Shown: positions 36,975 through 57,180, numbered from the stretch's first letter. The stretch: 64,000 nt of DNA from Lamellibrachia satsuma (GCA_033239005.1 BSQZ01000054.1:284431-348430), one strand, 5' to 3'. Notes: a model not told the origin generated them from the sequence alone. Translations and numbers: made by a program.

Positions 36975-37200
36975 CAGTACGTAGTGTGCAACAAGGTCCT
37001 GTCTGAGGGTTCCATGAAATCAAACTTCCTGAAACGCCACTTGCGTGGCTGCCATCCTGCGATGGCCGATAAGGATGCTGCCTTCTTCAAGCGGAAGGAG
37101 GCTGGACTGAAGCAAGCTCGTCTTTATCACTGTGGCCAGTTCCGTCAACAGAACCAAGCAGGCCTTCGAGCCACATACATGGTTTCTTTGAGGAGTACGT
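36975..37200 (+). pseudogene. hAT/ZBED-type BED zinc-finger relic
   Basis: The frame reads QYVVCNKVL, SMKSNFLKRHL, DAAFFKRKEAGLKQARL and AGLRATYMVSLR, the N-terminal part of hAT-derived ZBED5/FAM200-like proteins. The first cysteine of the expected C-x2-C is a tyrosine, an in-frame stop lies just upstream, and the transposase core is absent. It is a fragment of a DNA transposon or of a gene derived from one. Confidence 0.75.
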
Positions 37201-38600
37201 GTATCACTGAAATGAGTGTTGACTGTTGTTTGATCTATAATCCTATATTCATTGTCACTAAGGTTGGAGTATCCCGTTGTTCGTCTCAGTTTTTAAGATT
37301 TGCCTTATGTTTGTGAAGTCGTACACTTCGCGGACACAAGGGGCAATATTGTATGTTTCTGCTGTGTACCGCAGGTACTGACCACTGCGAGGTGTTTCTC
37401 GACCAGCGCTGTTGTTGTTGTTGGTATTGATTTATTTGTTCAAGGACGACCAAATAATTCTGCTCGAAAATGTTTCGAGGATAACTGACGCAACCCATTA
37501 ATTATGACACGCAGCAAACGTAGGGCTATCAGAATCTGCTGTGGCCATAGTATGTATTTGTGCATCTTTTGTTTATTCGTAATCCTGTTTCAATCGTTAT
37601 AAAGATATAACGAGTTAACGATTTATACAAGATTAGACGTAAATGTATTACTGACTAATGCCGAGATTGTCGGGCTGAGTCCGTTGTGAACGGGCAAGAA
37701 TGTTGATTGTCAAACAAGCTGTACACGTCAATCAAAATTATTGACTATACATGACGGACTCAACCCGTCAAACTGACTGGGAGACGACGGGTCCTTGATT
37801 TGAGTTAATCGTGTCGTATCATTTCGGGGACGTCACTGTAATTAACATATATACATCCAGCTGACCTGTGCAACCTGTAATGAAGTTTCCTGCGAGACAA
37901 AGTATTTTCCTGCCAAATGACGCGTACCTGATTTAACCCAGTTCGTGTTGTTCGAGGGACAACAGTGCATTCAAAGGACACTGCGTGTACATAAACAAGT
38001 AAAATGGACTACACACAATGTAACAACAACATATGTAAAGTGTACAATAGGACAATACAGCCCAATTGGCATTGATATTTTATCAGATAAAGCCGACCCA
38101 GTTTATGGACATCCATGGCATTTGACATGACCTCAATACTTAAAGGTGCACCGTCTGATTGTTTGTTATTGTAAAGTCATGCCATTTAGAATAAACTGTT
38201 CAAATATCTTGGACACCCAAATATGTGTCAACAAACCAAAATTTGTGAATATTATTTGTTCGTTTAAATTTAATGTTTCCTGGGTTGCTAATGGAATATA
38301 TGAGGATGCAAGAGCGTAGGAAACGAGGGAATTGGCTGATTTTCAAAGAATGAAAGAGGGTTCATGGACGAAAGAAGAAGTTGAAACACGCGTAGCATAG
38401 TTAGCAATTGCGTAATTTAATAACGTAACGTAATTTACGTCAAACGCCTGCATTCGTTCGTTCGACGTAATACCCCACCACCCGTCTGAATGCACGAATC
38501 ACCACCATGGACCCCCGGGCACGCCTACAAAATGTCAGCCTCATGCACGCGAAACTGACGGAGATACGAGGGAACAAACAGACAGACATACACACAGACA
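37201..38600. other. Intergenic, no gene seen
   Basis: 37290-37515 is the second half of the direct repeat pair with 35745-35985. The remainder is AT-rich without supported features. Confidence 0.35.
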
Positions 38601-38619
38601 GACAGAGAGACAGACCGAT

Positions 38620-39384
<765 letters not shown>

Positions 39385-39390
<6 letters not shown>

Positions 39391-39706
39391 TACATGAGCA
39401 AAAATCTCACACAAACAATGTTCTGGGACAAACACATGAGCAGAAATCTCACACAAACAATGTTCTGGGGCAAATACATGAGCTGAAATCTTACACAAAC
39501 AATGTTCTGGGACAAATACATGAGCAGAAATCTCACACAAACAATGTTCTGGGACAAATACATGAGCAGAAATCTCACACAAACAATGTTCTGGGGCAAA
39601 TACATGAGCAGAAATCTCACACAAACAATGTTCTGGGACAAATACATGTGCAGAAATCTCACACAAACAATGTTCTGGGACAAATACATGAGCAGAAATC
39701 TCACTC
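39385..39706. repeat. 42-bp minisatellite, about 8 copies
   Basis: Unit starts GACAAATACATGAGCAGAAA and ends CAATGTTCTGG. A period of 42 preserves frame on both strands (14-residue repeats), which is why long frames extend into it. Confidence 0.95.
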
Positions 39707-40160
39707 AAACAACGGAACATGATATAATCATGGTCACATGTAACTGTATGGAGCATGAAATAACATTTCCTTTGTCAAATCGGTAGTCACTTATTAGTTG
39801 TAGCCCAGAGTTACTGTGCCTCACAACAACAACAACAACAACAACAACACATGCGGTTAATTCTGATAACCATAATTTATTATATCCATGAACATATTAA
39901 ATTTCAAATTATGACATATTCAACAGTAAGTTAAAGTTCCTTTTCATTTCGAACTAATTTTGCGAAAAGCCAAACCTGCTTAGTATGCACTGCAACACGC
40001 TGGCTCGTTTGTGCAACTTGTGCAGGTAGTTTGTTGGTGAAACCATTAGACAAACTATTAAATTACTTAATGTTTGGTCAGACATGCACTGAAGTGAAAA
40101 CGAAAACGCTGAAGAATCACGAATTTCACCGTAGGTGAAATTTCGTAATTGTATCATGTG
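39707..40160. other. Intergenic with an ACA tandem
   Basis: An (ACA)n run lies at about 39824-39849. Nothing else was recognised. Confidence 0.4.
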
Positions 40161-40255
40161 ATCGGCCACGGGACGGAAGTCACGCCCATGATAGGTCACG
40201 GGATGGAAGTCACGCCCATGATAGGCCACGGGATGGAAGTCACGCCCATGATCGG
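40161..40255. repeat. 30-bp tandem repeat, 3 copies
   Basis: Unit like ATCGGCCACGGGATGGAAGT followed by CACGCCCATG. Confidence 0.93.
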
Positions 40256-40744
40256 CATTGTCCCGCAGTGTTTACCATTTTGGATATCCACTATTTTGAG
40301 CCCAACCAGATCTAACGGCTGCAGTAAATTCTTACCTTGATTGAGCAAAAATACGTATGTTTGTATTAAACCAACTGCGCATTTTACTTAGACTATTCAC
40401 ACATTACATATTTGGACCTCAACGAACCGGATTTTCGATACGCTAAATCAGTTGAGGATGGAGTTTTAAACATAAAACTGCATTGCAACATTCGCATAAA
40501 CAATATTGATTCAACCGTTTTACAATAATGACATAATCAATATCGACGACGAATACGACTACAATCGATTGAAAAGCTAGTTGCGCGTTGCGTGGGTTTC
40601 TTATTAATCTGTCGAACTTCTTATTAATTTGATGCTTTATTAATAGCAGTCATATGCAAGAAAAATGCGCTGCAAAATATTATATCTGGTATAGTATAAG
40701 GTGAATACGCGCATACTAGAAATCTCAATCTCCCAACGTCATCA

Positions 40745-41215
40745 TTCATGACATGCGTCTTTTTCTTCATCCCACCTTCTTCTGTTCTTCGCTGCAGCGA
40801 CCATATTGTCTGTTGTTTAAAGGTTTACTACATTTCGCTGTCTTATAACGGTTCTTTTCAGCGTTTATCTCGGTCTTTTCTTCGTCCCACAGATTTTATC
40901 TCGGTCTTCCTCACTTTTTCCAGATTGACCTAAGTACTGCCTTTGACAATATTTCCGGTGGCATTCTTAGCATGCGCATGAGCCATGTATTACCATCTCT
41001 TTTTTCTAAAAGTTATTGAGGCATACTCCTGTTTGCATTCTTCTCTTGTTGTTTGTTGGTTTTTGTGTTCTCGCCGATGGTTTCTTCTGATTTTTCGGGG
41101 TCATTTGTTCTCAAAGATGGTTAGTTTATTATCGATTGTTTGTGAGCACGTCCAGCTTTTCGATCCACATACCAGCACATTTGATATAAAGATTTTCATT
41201 TTCTAATATCCACAT
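40745..41215 (-). mobile_element. Decayed LINE C-terminal region
   Basis: The minus strand gives KMKIFISNVLVCGSKSW, then IDNKLTIFENK-stop, then a KKRW..AHA..ATGNI stretch and VRKTEIKSVGRRKDRDK in shifting frames. These match in order the well-known LINE 3' region (NV.S.LLYG.ETW, KLQ.F.NKC, RRRW.WIGH.LRK..GNI, GRPR..WRR). Stops and frameshifts are frequent. Confidence 0.55.
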
Positions 41216-41536
41216 GGCGCTCAGTTTGTTGAAGGAAGCTGCCGCTTTGGCTTATCTGATTCCTTTCTCCATCTTAAGGGAAACCTCGCTTGCCATCACA
41301 CTCCCCAATCAAGTGAAGTTGCAATTCTAAAGGTTCCATGATCTAGTGATTACGATCCTCAAACAGATCCATACCGGTGTTATATACTGTAAGAAAGTGT
41401 TATATTAAATAGGTAAACTCTTTTCAGAATGTACACAATCGACTTGTTTGCGAGTAACCGTATTCGACTTTGTCTTTCGATCGTAAAATTAAACATATAC
41501 ATTGATTGTGTTCTTACTGAGCTTCAGACATCTAAT

Positions 41537-43389
<1,853 letters not shown>

Positions 43390-43458
43390 TTCTCAAGCTG
43401 CATGGGTCGTGACGCTGTAACGATTTACAAACACTGTGCACTTCATATCTTAAAGTAA

Positions 43459-43984
<526 letters not shown>

Positions 43985-44375
43985 TCTATGCTTGAATTGA
44001 GGACATGCTAACCCTAGTACCCTCAACGACATGCTAACCCTGGTACCAACTACGACATGCTAGCTCTAGTACCCACTACGACATGCTAGCTCTAGTATCT
44101 ACTAAGACACGTTCGTTCTTGTACCCACTACGAGATGCCAGGTCTAGTATCCACTACGGCATGCTAGCTCTAGCATCCACTGCGACATGCTAGCTCTAGT
44201 ATCAACTACGACACGTTCGTTCTTGTACCCACTACGAGATGCCAGCTCTAGTATCCACTACGGCATGCTAGCTCTAGCATCCACTGCGACATGCTAGCTC
44301 TAGTATCCACTATGACACGTTCGTTCTAGTACCCACTTCGAGATGCTAGCTCTAGCATCCACTGCGACATGCTCA
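43985..44375. repeat. Degenerate 26-bp minisatellite, about 15 copies
   Basis: Unit near CTACGACATGCTAGCTCTAG followed by TATCCA, with variants (CGTTCGTTCTTG, GATGCCAGCTC). Some variants recur as longer blocks, for example 44090-44190 against 44200-44300. Confidence 0.85.
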
Positions 44376-44889
44376 CTCTTTTGTGCAAATACGTTATTTA
44401 ATTCTGATGAAAGCATCAGACGAACTGCTGCACTAATTTTGACCGGATCCGATCAAATTTCGGCGAGAAAAGGGTAAAGCTGGTCCGGCTCTTTACACTA
44501 TGACATAAGGCTACTTACACTTTCCAAAGTTACCCGATCTAACTATCAAATTCAGTTCATTCGACGATTTAAAAAACATGCATTTAATTAAACTGACTGA
44601 GTATATTGTTTAAACAATTCTTCTTTTTGTATAACCATAACCTTAGTTAGGCCGTTGGCGTCTCCTTGCAATATATCTAGCCACTTCGAGTCCACAATCT
44701 GTCCAATGCTTAGTGTTGTCAATCCATCCATGTTGTCTGGTTGTTCTCATTCTACGCTGTTAAGTACCAGCATGTCTGGTCTTCTTTTTCAATGGCCGCA
44801 CTTAGCCAACCAACCAGATTAATGAAACATAACATACCTTCATTAACCTATACTTTATCGCTGACTCAGATGTAAATGTTTCTCTGTGT
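44376..44889. other. Intergenic, nothing recognised
   Basis: No supported gene or repeat. Confidence 0.3.
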
Positions 44890-45455
44890 CCAGCTCATCC
44901 TGAGCATACTGCGCCACACCCACGCCTCGAATGCGTGTATAAGTTTCGCACCCTCTTTCAAAATGTCCAGAACTCACTTCCAGACCGCGCGCCCTGTAGT
45001 CCAGTTCGTTCTAACCAATCATGCTCTGCTGCTGTTGCTCTCATCTTTCTCCCTGGAGGGCGAGGCTGGCACCGATACCGGTCGTCGATTTTTTGTGTTT
45101 CCTTCTTCTTCATCACTGATCCCGTTTCACTGCTGTCTCCACCAAACGTTTCCACTCCCCCTATCCCTCGCTCTCATTATCCACCCCCTCCCATTACCGC
45201 CAAATCTCTCTTCACGCAGTCCCATCTGTGTCTCGGTCTTCCTCTTCCCCTTCTACCCTCCACGCTAAACACATCCGCTCTCTTCGTCAGCCGTTCCCCT
45301 TCCATTCTTTCCACATGTCCAGCCAACTTTAACTGGCTCCTCGCCAGCTTCCTCGTGAGACTCTCTTTCACACCACCCTCCTTCCTCAGCTCCTCCATTC
45401 TTCGCTTGTCTATTCTTTTCACTCCCGCAAATAGTCTCACCCAAACCTGCATATG
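44890..45455 (-). mobile_element. LINE 3' fragment
   Basis: The minus strand at 45452-45177 encodes GVKRIDKRRMEELRKEGGVK, then SQLKLAGHVERMEGERLTKR and RGRGRPRHRWDCVKRDL. This is the C-terminal region shared by many non-LTR retrotransposons (W.GHV.RM...GRPR.RW.D.V..DL). The sequence on to 44890 is probably its continuation or 3' UTR. It belongs to the same general family as the fragments in the introns of genes B and D but is less degraded. Confidence 0.75.
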
Positions 45456-45784
45456 TCCCTATAATAAGTGTAAGGTACAGTTTGTCGTTTAGTCGGGATG
45501 AAACAGACTACAGTTTGTCGGGCTCTTTCTTTCTCTTATTTAATAAACACCTAAAACTGCATATCATATAATTTACACCCCAGTGTTCGAGTGATCAGTC
45601 ACAAGCACTTGAAAAGGGGCATAGTTCCAAACTTTCAATACCTAGTCGGAATGTGCACACGCAATGTTTCTATAAAGAATTCGTCATAACGTATACAGTA
45701 AGTTTCGAAAATTACAGTGACAATTCAAACATTCAATATTTGCTCAAATTAATTTATTTTTCTTGTATGTAGGTGGATGCTTAC
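45456..45784. other. Intergenic or intronic, nothing recognised
   Basis: No supported feature. Confidence 0.3.
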
Positions 45785-45850
45785 CTGATGAGAAATCCAC
45801 CGGCTGTCAACCTCAGAATTCACAATGACAATGATCCCGGCTGTCGATTG
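45785..45850 (-). promoter_or_regulatory. Possible 5' noncoding exon of gene C
   Basis: On the minus strand, CTCATCAG|GTAAGC at 45785 matches the donor CATCAG|GTAAG of the gene B/D 5' exons. An acceptor GTTACAG at 43415 precedes the coding exon of gene C. The intron would be about 2.4 kb. Exon start and promoter are not resolved. Confidence 0.35.
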
Positions 45851-46122
45851 ACCGTCACCAAGTTATCAGTGGACTTTGGAAATATAGCAGTCCATCAAAT
45901 AGATTAGTAGACAAATGTCGAGATAAACCTGGTCGAGCATTTGATATTATCTGTTGACTCACAACCACTAGATATGAGACCAGCCTGGCTAGCTGGTCAG
46001 TTTATTTCAATACCGTATTTAGATGGGGCAATTACTACTTTTCCCATATACCTGGGTGCTAAATAATACATGAATCGCTATAACAAATCAGATTCACTTC
46101 ACCATTCGTATCAGTTCGTATT

Positions 46123-50454
<4,332 letters not shown>

Positions 50455-50743
50455 CTGAAACAAGCTGCATTAGTCCGAATGGCTTTGCAGAGGAACACGC
50501 CACATCCATAACTCGGTCTTTTCACACGTCGAATTATATCCCAGTCAAGTATTGATTTCCGAATTTCCTTCTCATTATAACTTTCTTAATAAATCAAAGC
50601 AATTTTCAGAACAAAATATACTTTTCAAAATTGTCTTAGAACTTAAACGAATATCACATCGCACACATCTCTGTACGATCCCAAGAACGAATTGCTTGGT
50701 CGAATAATCTGCACATACACGATACACCATAATTGTATCATTG

Positions 50744-51140
50744 CAATGTTGTTATTGTAGTATATTATTGTAGTGTTATTATTGCAGTGTTATTATTATA
50801 TTGTTATTATTGTAGTGCTATTATTGTAGTGTTATTATTGTAGTGTTATTATTGCAGTGTTATTATTATAGTGTTATTATTGTAGTGCTATTATTGTAGT
50901 GTTATTATAGTAGTGTTATTATTGTAGTATTATTATTACAGTGTTATTATTGCAGTGTTATTATTGTAGTGTTATTATTGTAGTGTTATTATTGTAGTGT
51001 TATTATTTCAGTGTTATTATTGTAGTGTTATTATTGTAGTGCTATTATAGCAGTGTTATTATTGTAGTGTTATTATTGCAGTGTTATTGTTGTATTGTTG
51101 TTATTGTAGTTTTATTATTGTTGTCTTATTATTGTGTCAC
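50744..51140. repeat. 14-bp AT-rich minisatellite, about 28 copies
   Basis: Unit TTATTATTGTAGTG with variants (CAGTG, TAGTGC). It lies between the fused exon and the next exon of gene D, and is absent from the equivalent introns elsewhere. Confidence 0.92.
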
Positions 51141-51364
51141 AACTCCGCATACAAGAAACCAGGTTTATTTTTAAAAAAAATTAAAACGTATATGCCACCT
51201 CGTATGTGTTATCAAATATACTAAGCATTCTTGCAAATTGATCGTCAATCATATTATATGAATATCGCGAAGGCTTGTGAAGCGACAGCGGTATTTAAAT
51301 GCATCAACTGGAAATTGATAGTTATCCTTCTATGACCGTGGGTTGTATACTTTTTAGAACAAAA

Positions 51365-53384
51365 TTACAGTGGGCACGATTCCAGCATTGTCAACAACAT
51401 ATCTGGGCCAGAAATATCAAAAAGTCCGACATGATAGGATCCCATTTGTATCCAGTAATGGAGGCTTACTCCAGCGATGGACAAACAGAAGCACATCCCG
51501 GACTGCCAGAACATGGCGGCTGCCATGCCTGTAGACAGGCCGACGCGGTGTACTTTGGTTTGACCCTCGTCGTTGGTCTCCGTGAATTCTCTGGCCGGCG
51601 ATATTCCTGTTCGCTTCATTTCCTTCGAGACTGCGAATGCACAGCCGCAGGCCATAAACATAGCGACAGTACTGCAGCCGAACGCAAATGACGGACGCAA
51701 CGAATCGATTCCTTCATTGGTTGCGAATTCAACCACGAAACAGGCGATGCCAAAGAACAAGAGCAACCCTGAAACAACAAGTGGATTGTCACAGTGTTAT
51801 ACGTTGGTGAATATAATGTCAACATTCAATGCAATGACTACTGTTTGGATTACTGGCGACCAGTCGTAATTCCACACACAAGCAGTTCCGCACACACACG
51901 CGCGCGCGTGCATGCACGCACACACGGACGCACGCACAGGTACACGTGCACGCATATCAATGTACACGTACAATGACTGGATACCGCGCTATATAAGAAC
52001 GTACCTCTACATTTTTCACATGAATAGAAAAACATGGTGTACATTGTAAAATATTTACATAGCTCATTCAGCAAGATTAAATTCAACGTCGGCGTGAAAA
52101 TAAGATGTCGACATGTGTCAGTGTAAACTGTGTTATTGATACAAATGTCCCTGTGCGTACGTACATACGTGCACACATACATGCGTACATCAATGCATAC
52201 ATAGCAACATTTCAAGTTTACCAGAACAACTTGGTCCGGAGAGCACAGAAAGAAGGAGGATGAACGACCTCAGGGAACAGATGGGAATGCTATTCAGCTT
52301 AACGGGAAAAATAGGATAAAACCGGATGATGTGGGCAGGTCACGTGGTGCGGATGGAGGAGGGCCGTCTACCGTAGGAAGCAGATGCGATGAAGCAGCCA
52401 GGCCATGAGATCAGGAAAGCCGCAACTGGGTTGGGAGGACTGCGTAATGAGGGATGTAAGGAAGGCGGGGGAAGATGACAGGTGGAGGGAGAAGGCTGTC
52501 GATAGGGAACAGTGGAAAGGGAAAACAGCTCAGAAGGTGCAGCAGTAAATGGACTAGCCTCAACCATTATAGAGGAAGTAGTAAGAACGTACAACAACAT
52601 CTCTTGCATGCACAAAGGAAACACCTCTAGTCTGACTGAACTTAAGATATATGTTTTCGAAATCTCACAAGTTGCATTCGCACAGAAATTGAACATTCCC
52701 AGAGCGAATCCTTTTGGAACGGCGTGGACGAAGTTGTAGATCACGGCCGAAATAAACATGATCCCTGCCGCGATGACGCCCATCACGCAGAACGCCTGGC
52801 TCGCCTTTATGAAAGCTGAAACAAGCAACGGGGTTGCTGCATTAGTCAGAATGGCTTTACAGAGGAACACGCCACATCCATAACTCATTCTTTTCACACG
52901 TCGAATTATATCCCAGTCAAGTGTGTAGGGTTTATCTCCTCTAATCTCTTTTTATCCTTTTTTTGTATGTATCTATCTATATTTACGTAGAGAGGATGGG
53001 GGGAGAGGGATAAATTCTATCTCGTATGTATTATCAAATACATTAGACATTCTAGTAAATTGATCGTCAATCAAAAAGGCATGCGAATCGACAGCGGTAT
53101 TTAATTGGTCAACTGAAATTGATAGTTATCCTTCTATGACTGCGGCTGCATACTGCATACTTATCAGAGTAAAATTACAGTGGGTACGATTCCAACACTG
53201 TCAACATACCTTTGCTAGGAAAACCAAAAAGTCCGACGTGGAAGGGTCCAATTTGTATCCAGTAATCTAGGCTTACTCCAGCGATGGACAAACAGAAGCA
53301 CATCCCGGAAACCCCGAACATGACGGCGGCCATGCCTGAACACAGGCCGCCGCGGCGTTCATTCTCCATCTCGTCGTTGGTCAT
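51365..53384 (-). CDS. Gene D, module 1 and fused exon: divergent claudin-like protein
   Basis: Exons 53384-53210, 52815-52669 and a fused exon from 51768. Donors are AAAG|GTATGT and ACTT|GTGAG; acceptors TTTCAG. Exon one gives helix 1 with W and VGLF in place of GLW and no loop cysteines; exon two (147 nt) helix 2. The fused exon gives helices 3 and 4 (LLLFFGIACFVVEF, FAFGCSTVAMFMACG), a charged linker (SKEMKRTGISPAREFTETND), then without any intron an exon-1-like sequence (QTKVHRVGLSTGM, helix 5, VSLHYW, YHVGLFD). At the point aligning with the usual donor the sequence is CCAG|ATATGT. Read through, translation stops at 51365 and gives 241 aa with five helices. If the AT donor or a GT-bearing allele is used, it joins module 2 for 477 aa and eight helices. 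It resembles gene B closely and lies in the opposite orientation. Confidence 0.75.
52205..52560 (+). mobile_element. LINE 3' fragment in the module 1 intron of gene D
   Basis: Same fragment as 49865-50225 (GGAGGATGAACGACCTC..., GGCAGGTCACGTGGTGCGGA), antisense to the gene. Short tandem-free ends make the insertion boundaries unclear. Confidence 0.75.
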
Positions 53385-53898
53385 ATTCTCGTTCTTTTGA
53401 GGTCGATTCTGTAAACAACGTTGAATGAAACTTTTAGTATTAATTCTGAGCGAGTTGCGAATGAATCAGTGCATGCGCACAGAAACACACGGGCGAGATA
53501 ATACCACCCGAAAAACGTATGTGTTTAATTATCTAACCACCAACTTTTGTGTCAACTAGGTCGACTAAACAACGCGGCACATACTGTGGACATACATGAA
53601 TGCGACATTGTTATCCAAGGTTGCCTAACTTTGTATAAACTTTCTTAAGTATACTGCGAAATACCTATTTACAATTATATGCTTACCGCCTGCATGGTTA
53701 TCTGCCTATGAGTCCGTATGCCCCCCCCCCGCCCAATATTGTACCTGGTATTATATGTTTGACCTAGGTTGGGCCAAGGGCGGTCACAGCGCCACCTCAC
53801 TTGAGGTTATGAATGAAGAAACCAGGGTTGTTATTTTCAACTTTACATAGCAAAGAAACGCGAACACATATGTCCAAAAACTTAAAAACTTGTCGTAC

Positions 53899-54325
53899 CT
53901 GATGTCTGCACCTTAAACACTAACCAGTAGTGGAGGGTATGTCGCTGTCGGAATGTGATCCCACCGACTTGTCACGACGCAATGACAGTTGTACAACACG
54001 CGTCATGCATCTCTGCACTATAACCCTCGTGACCGATTGTAGCCCCCACGTTGGACAATAACCCCTCGTGACCGTTTGTGCCGCCCCCTTCCCCCATTGG
54101 ACAAACAACTCGATGTTGAGTGCATGCTATCATGAAAACGAAAGAAGAAGAAGGAAACTCTTTCAGTTGTTTGTCACCTCAACTTTCCTGTTGTTTTTTC
54201 ATCGTAGTTCCCTTTTTAAAGGGGTGTGGCCAAAATTCAACGAATGATCAAGTTGCAGTATCAATGTTTTTTTCTGCCGTAAGAATATGCGGTTACAAGT
54301 CAGAAATTCATTGCGCATGCCAGAC
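53899..54325 (-). promoter_or_regulatory. Putative 5' noncoding exon and promoter of gene D
   Basis: Donor CATCAG|GTACGA ends a possible exon at 53899, and an acceptor GTTTACAG lies 26 bp upstream of the coding ATG at 53384. Upstream are an AT-rich box (CCCTTTTTAAAGGGG at about 54211-54225) and an NRF-1-like TGCGCATGCC at 54312-54321, aligned with the same elements at 7.19-7.56 kb. In contrast to the arms, the intron has no CCCG array, only a short C run near 53730. Confidence 0.45.
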
Positions 54326-54518
54326 TGAATATGGCGAAGAAGTTAAATAAACAAATTCACCTTTCTACAACTGTTGATATCCAATCTACACTAATCCTTT
54401 ACTAATGTTACCTCGTGTCCTCAAGCTCTACTATATTTCTTGAGTGAGAAAGAACTATTTCTATCAATATTTCCATACCCACTCAATTTCTTAAAAAAAC
54501 TCTAATTTGATCTCCTCT

Positions 54519-55058
54519 TAACCTCCTTGTCTCTATGGTTGTAAAACATTGTATCCCTGTTTCCAGTGTGTGCACTCATAACCTCCTTGTCTCTATGGTT
54601 GTAAAACATTGTATCCCTGTTTCCAGTGTGTGCACTCATAACCTCCTTGTCTCTATGGTTGTAAAACATTGTATCCCTGTTTCCAGTGTGTGCACTCTTA
54701 ACCTCCTTGTCTCTATGGTTGTAAAACATTGTATCCCTGTTTCCAGTGTGTGCACTCTTAACCTCCTTGTCTCTATGGTTGTAAAACATTGTGTCCCTGT
54801 TTCCAGTGTGTGCAGTCATAACCTCCTTGTCTCTATGGTTGTAAAACATTGTATCCCTGTTTCCAGTGTGTGCACTCTTAACCTCCTTGTCTCTATGGTT
54901 GTAAAACATTGTGTCCCTGTTTCCAGTGTGTGCAGTCATAACCTCCTTGTCTCTATGGTTGTAAAACATTGTATCCCTGTTTCCAGTGTGTGCACTCATA
55001 ACCTCCTTGTCTCTATGGTTGTAAAACATTGTATCCCTGTTTCCAGTGTGTGTACTCA
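54519..55058. repeat. 60-bp minisatellite, 9 copies
   Basis: Unit begins TAACCTCCTTGTCTCTATGG and ends CAGTGTGTGCACTCA. Copies are almost identical, with alternating variants (CACTCATA, CACTCTTA, CAGTCATA). Because 60 is divisible by three, both strands have long open frames of 20-residue repeats (221 and 190 codons). Its last unit joins sequence resembling 60.84-61.06 kb, where only one partial unit exists. Confidence 0.97.
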
Positions 55059-55200
55059 TCGCACGAGCCAACACACCGTACTGGGCGGTGACGTCGGGTT
55101 CTTTACCACCAACATTTCAAGTTTAATCCACGTTGAAGTATACGTTCAGTGCTCCGAGATCAAATGTCACCGATCGCTGGACCATGATGAGTTTAAATAG
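55059..55200 (+). other. Conserved frame ending DHDEFK, shared with 60.96-61.06 kb
   Basis: The frame ends ISSLIHVEVYVQCSEIKCHR then SLDHDEFK-stop; at 60970-61062 it reads ISSLSHFEVCDHCSEDKCQR then ALDHDEFK-stop. A shared stop and similar length could mean an exon or simply a duplicated noncoding block. No family recognised. Confidence 0.3.
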
Positions 55201-55313
55201 TTGATTAATATACATTTTGTATCCATGTCATTTGAAGATCAAGATTGGTAAAAGATCTAGGTCAACTTAGCTTTTGTTTCTCTTCTCTAATCTCTTCTTA
55301 TCGCGTACACACA

Positions 55314-56181
<868 letters not shown>

Positions 56182-56479
56182 TACTTCGCTCTGAATGGCT
56201 CAGTGACAGCGGTTCCGCCGTTACACGCCACACCATCTCTTGTGCCAGTGTATTATGTTTAAATTAATTTACTTCTGTCGCGACTATAACACAGATGTGC
56301 ATGTGTCTGCATGCTTCAGTTACAAGGATGGCGTTTGTATACAAATATATAATGTCAGTGTTACCTGACAATCGGCGTATACACATACGTGATACTGGTT
56401 AGAAGGTTTTTTTACTGTACAAAATATTCAGTTATGGTTATTGAGTTGTTAGTTATGACAATGTCAAATTGACATCGAG

Positions 56480-57180
56480 GTAAACAGGGAAGGGTGGGAA
56501 ATATAACAGCAGGGGTGAGAGAGGGGGGAGGCAGGCGGGCATGCACGCACGTAGGCATGCATGCAGGCAGGCAGGCAGGCAGGGAGGGAGGGAGAGAGAG
56601 AAAGAGAGTGGGGGAAAGAGTGGAAGGAAGAAAGGAAGAAGCAGGGAGGGAGGGAGGATTGAATGTACGAAGATGGGTGGAAATACAAAACGAACGAAGT
56701 GAGTGGGAGTGAAAGAGAAAAGGTAGCAAATGAGGGCCGTGGGAGAAGACAAGAGGGGAGAGAGAAGTAAAGGAAATAAAAAAATGGACAGGGAACACAG
56801 AAGAGGATGGTTAGAAGAGATAACAGGATGTGGGGAATGTGAGAAGGTAAGTTGTAGAAGAAAATAATACAAGAGAGCGGAAATTAATAATGTGACAAGG
56901 GAACTGGAGGGTAGAGTGATAGTGTAAGGATGACAAATGTTAGAAGGGAAACGAAAAGAAGACAGAAGATAAGATGGGATTGAGGGAAATGCCAATGTAA
57001 TAAAGGACATGGAAAGAATGGAGAGAAGGGATAATGAATAAAGGAATAATGCAAGAAGGGACATATGGGGAATTTAAAAGGGCAACGGGAGAGTATGGAG
57101 AGAAGGAATGAAAGGAGGTTTGAGGTAGAAAGTAGGTAGAGGAAGGGAACATGAAACTAGAGGCGGAGAGCAAGTTATAT
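56480..57180. repeat. Long polypurine-rich stretch with GCAG/GGGA tandems
   Basis: About 700 bp strongly biased to A/G on the plus strand, with (GGCA)n near 56560-56582 and (GGGA)n nearby. Leucine/serine-rich minus-strand frames are composition artefacts. Parts resemble 9600-9700 and 58530-58660. Confidence 0.75.

Noticed and set aside
44876..45492. Plus-strand frames of 130 and 185 codons
   Set aside because: They are antisense to a clear LINE C-terminal fragment on the minus strand.
54519..55058. CRISPR-like array
   Set aside because: Units are contiguous without unique spacers, and the context is a eukaryotic genome. It is a minisatellite.
54502..55074. 190-codon minus-strand repeat protein
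   Set aside because: It is the mirror of the 60-bp minisatellite; no start, splice or homology evidence. Kept only as a repeat.
56412..57173. Leucine/serine-rich minus-strand frames that look like membrane proteins
   Set aside because: They arise from a polypurine tract; no splice structure or family match.
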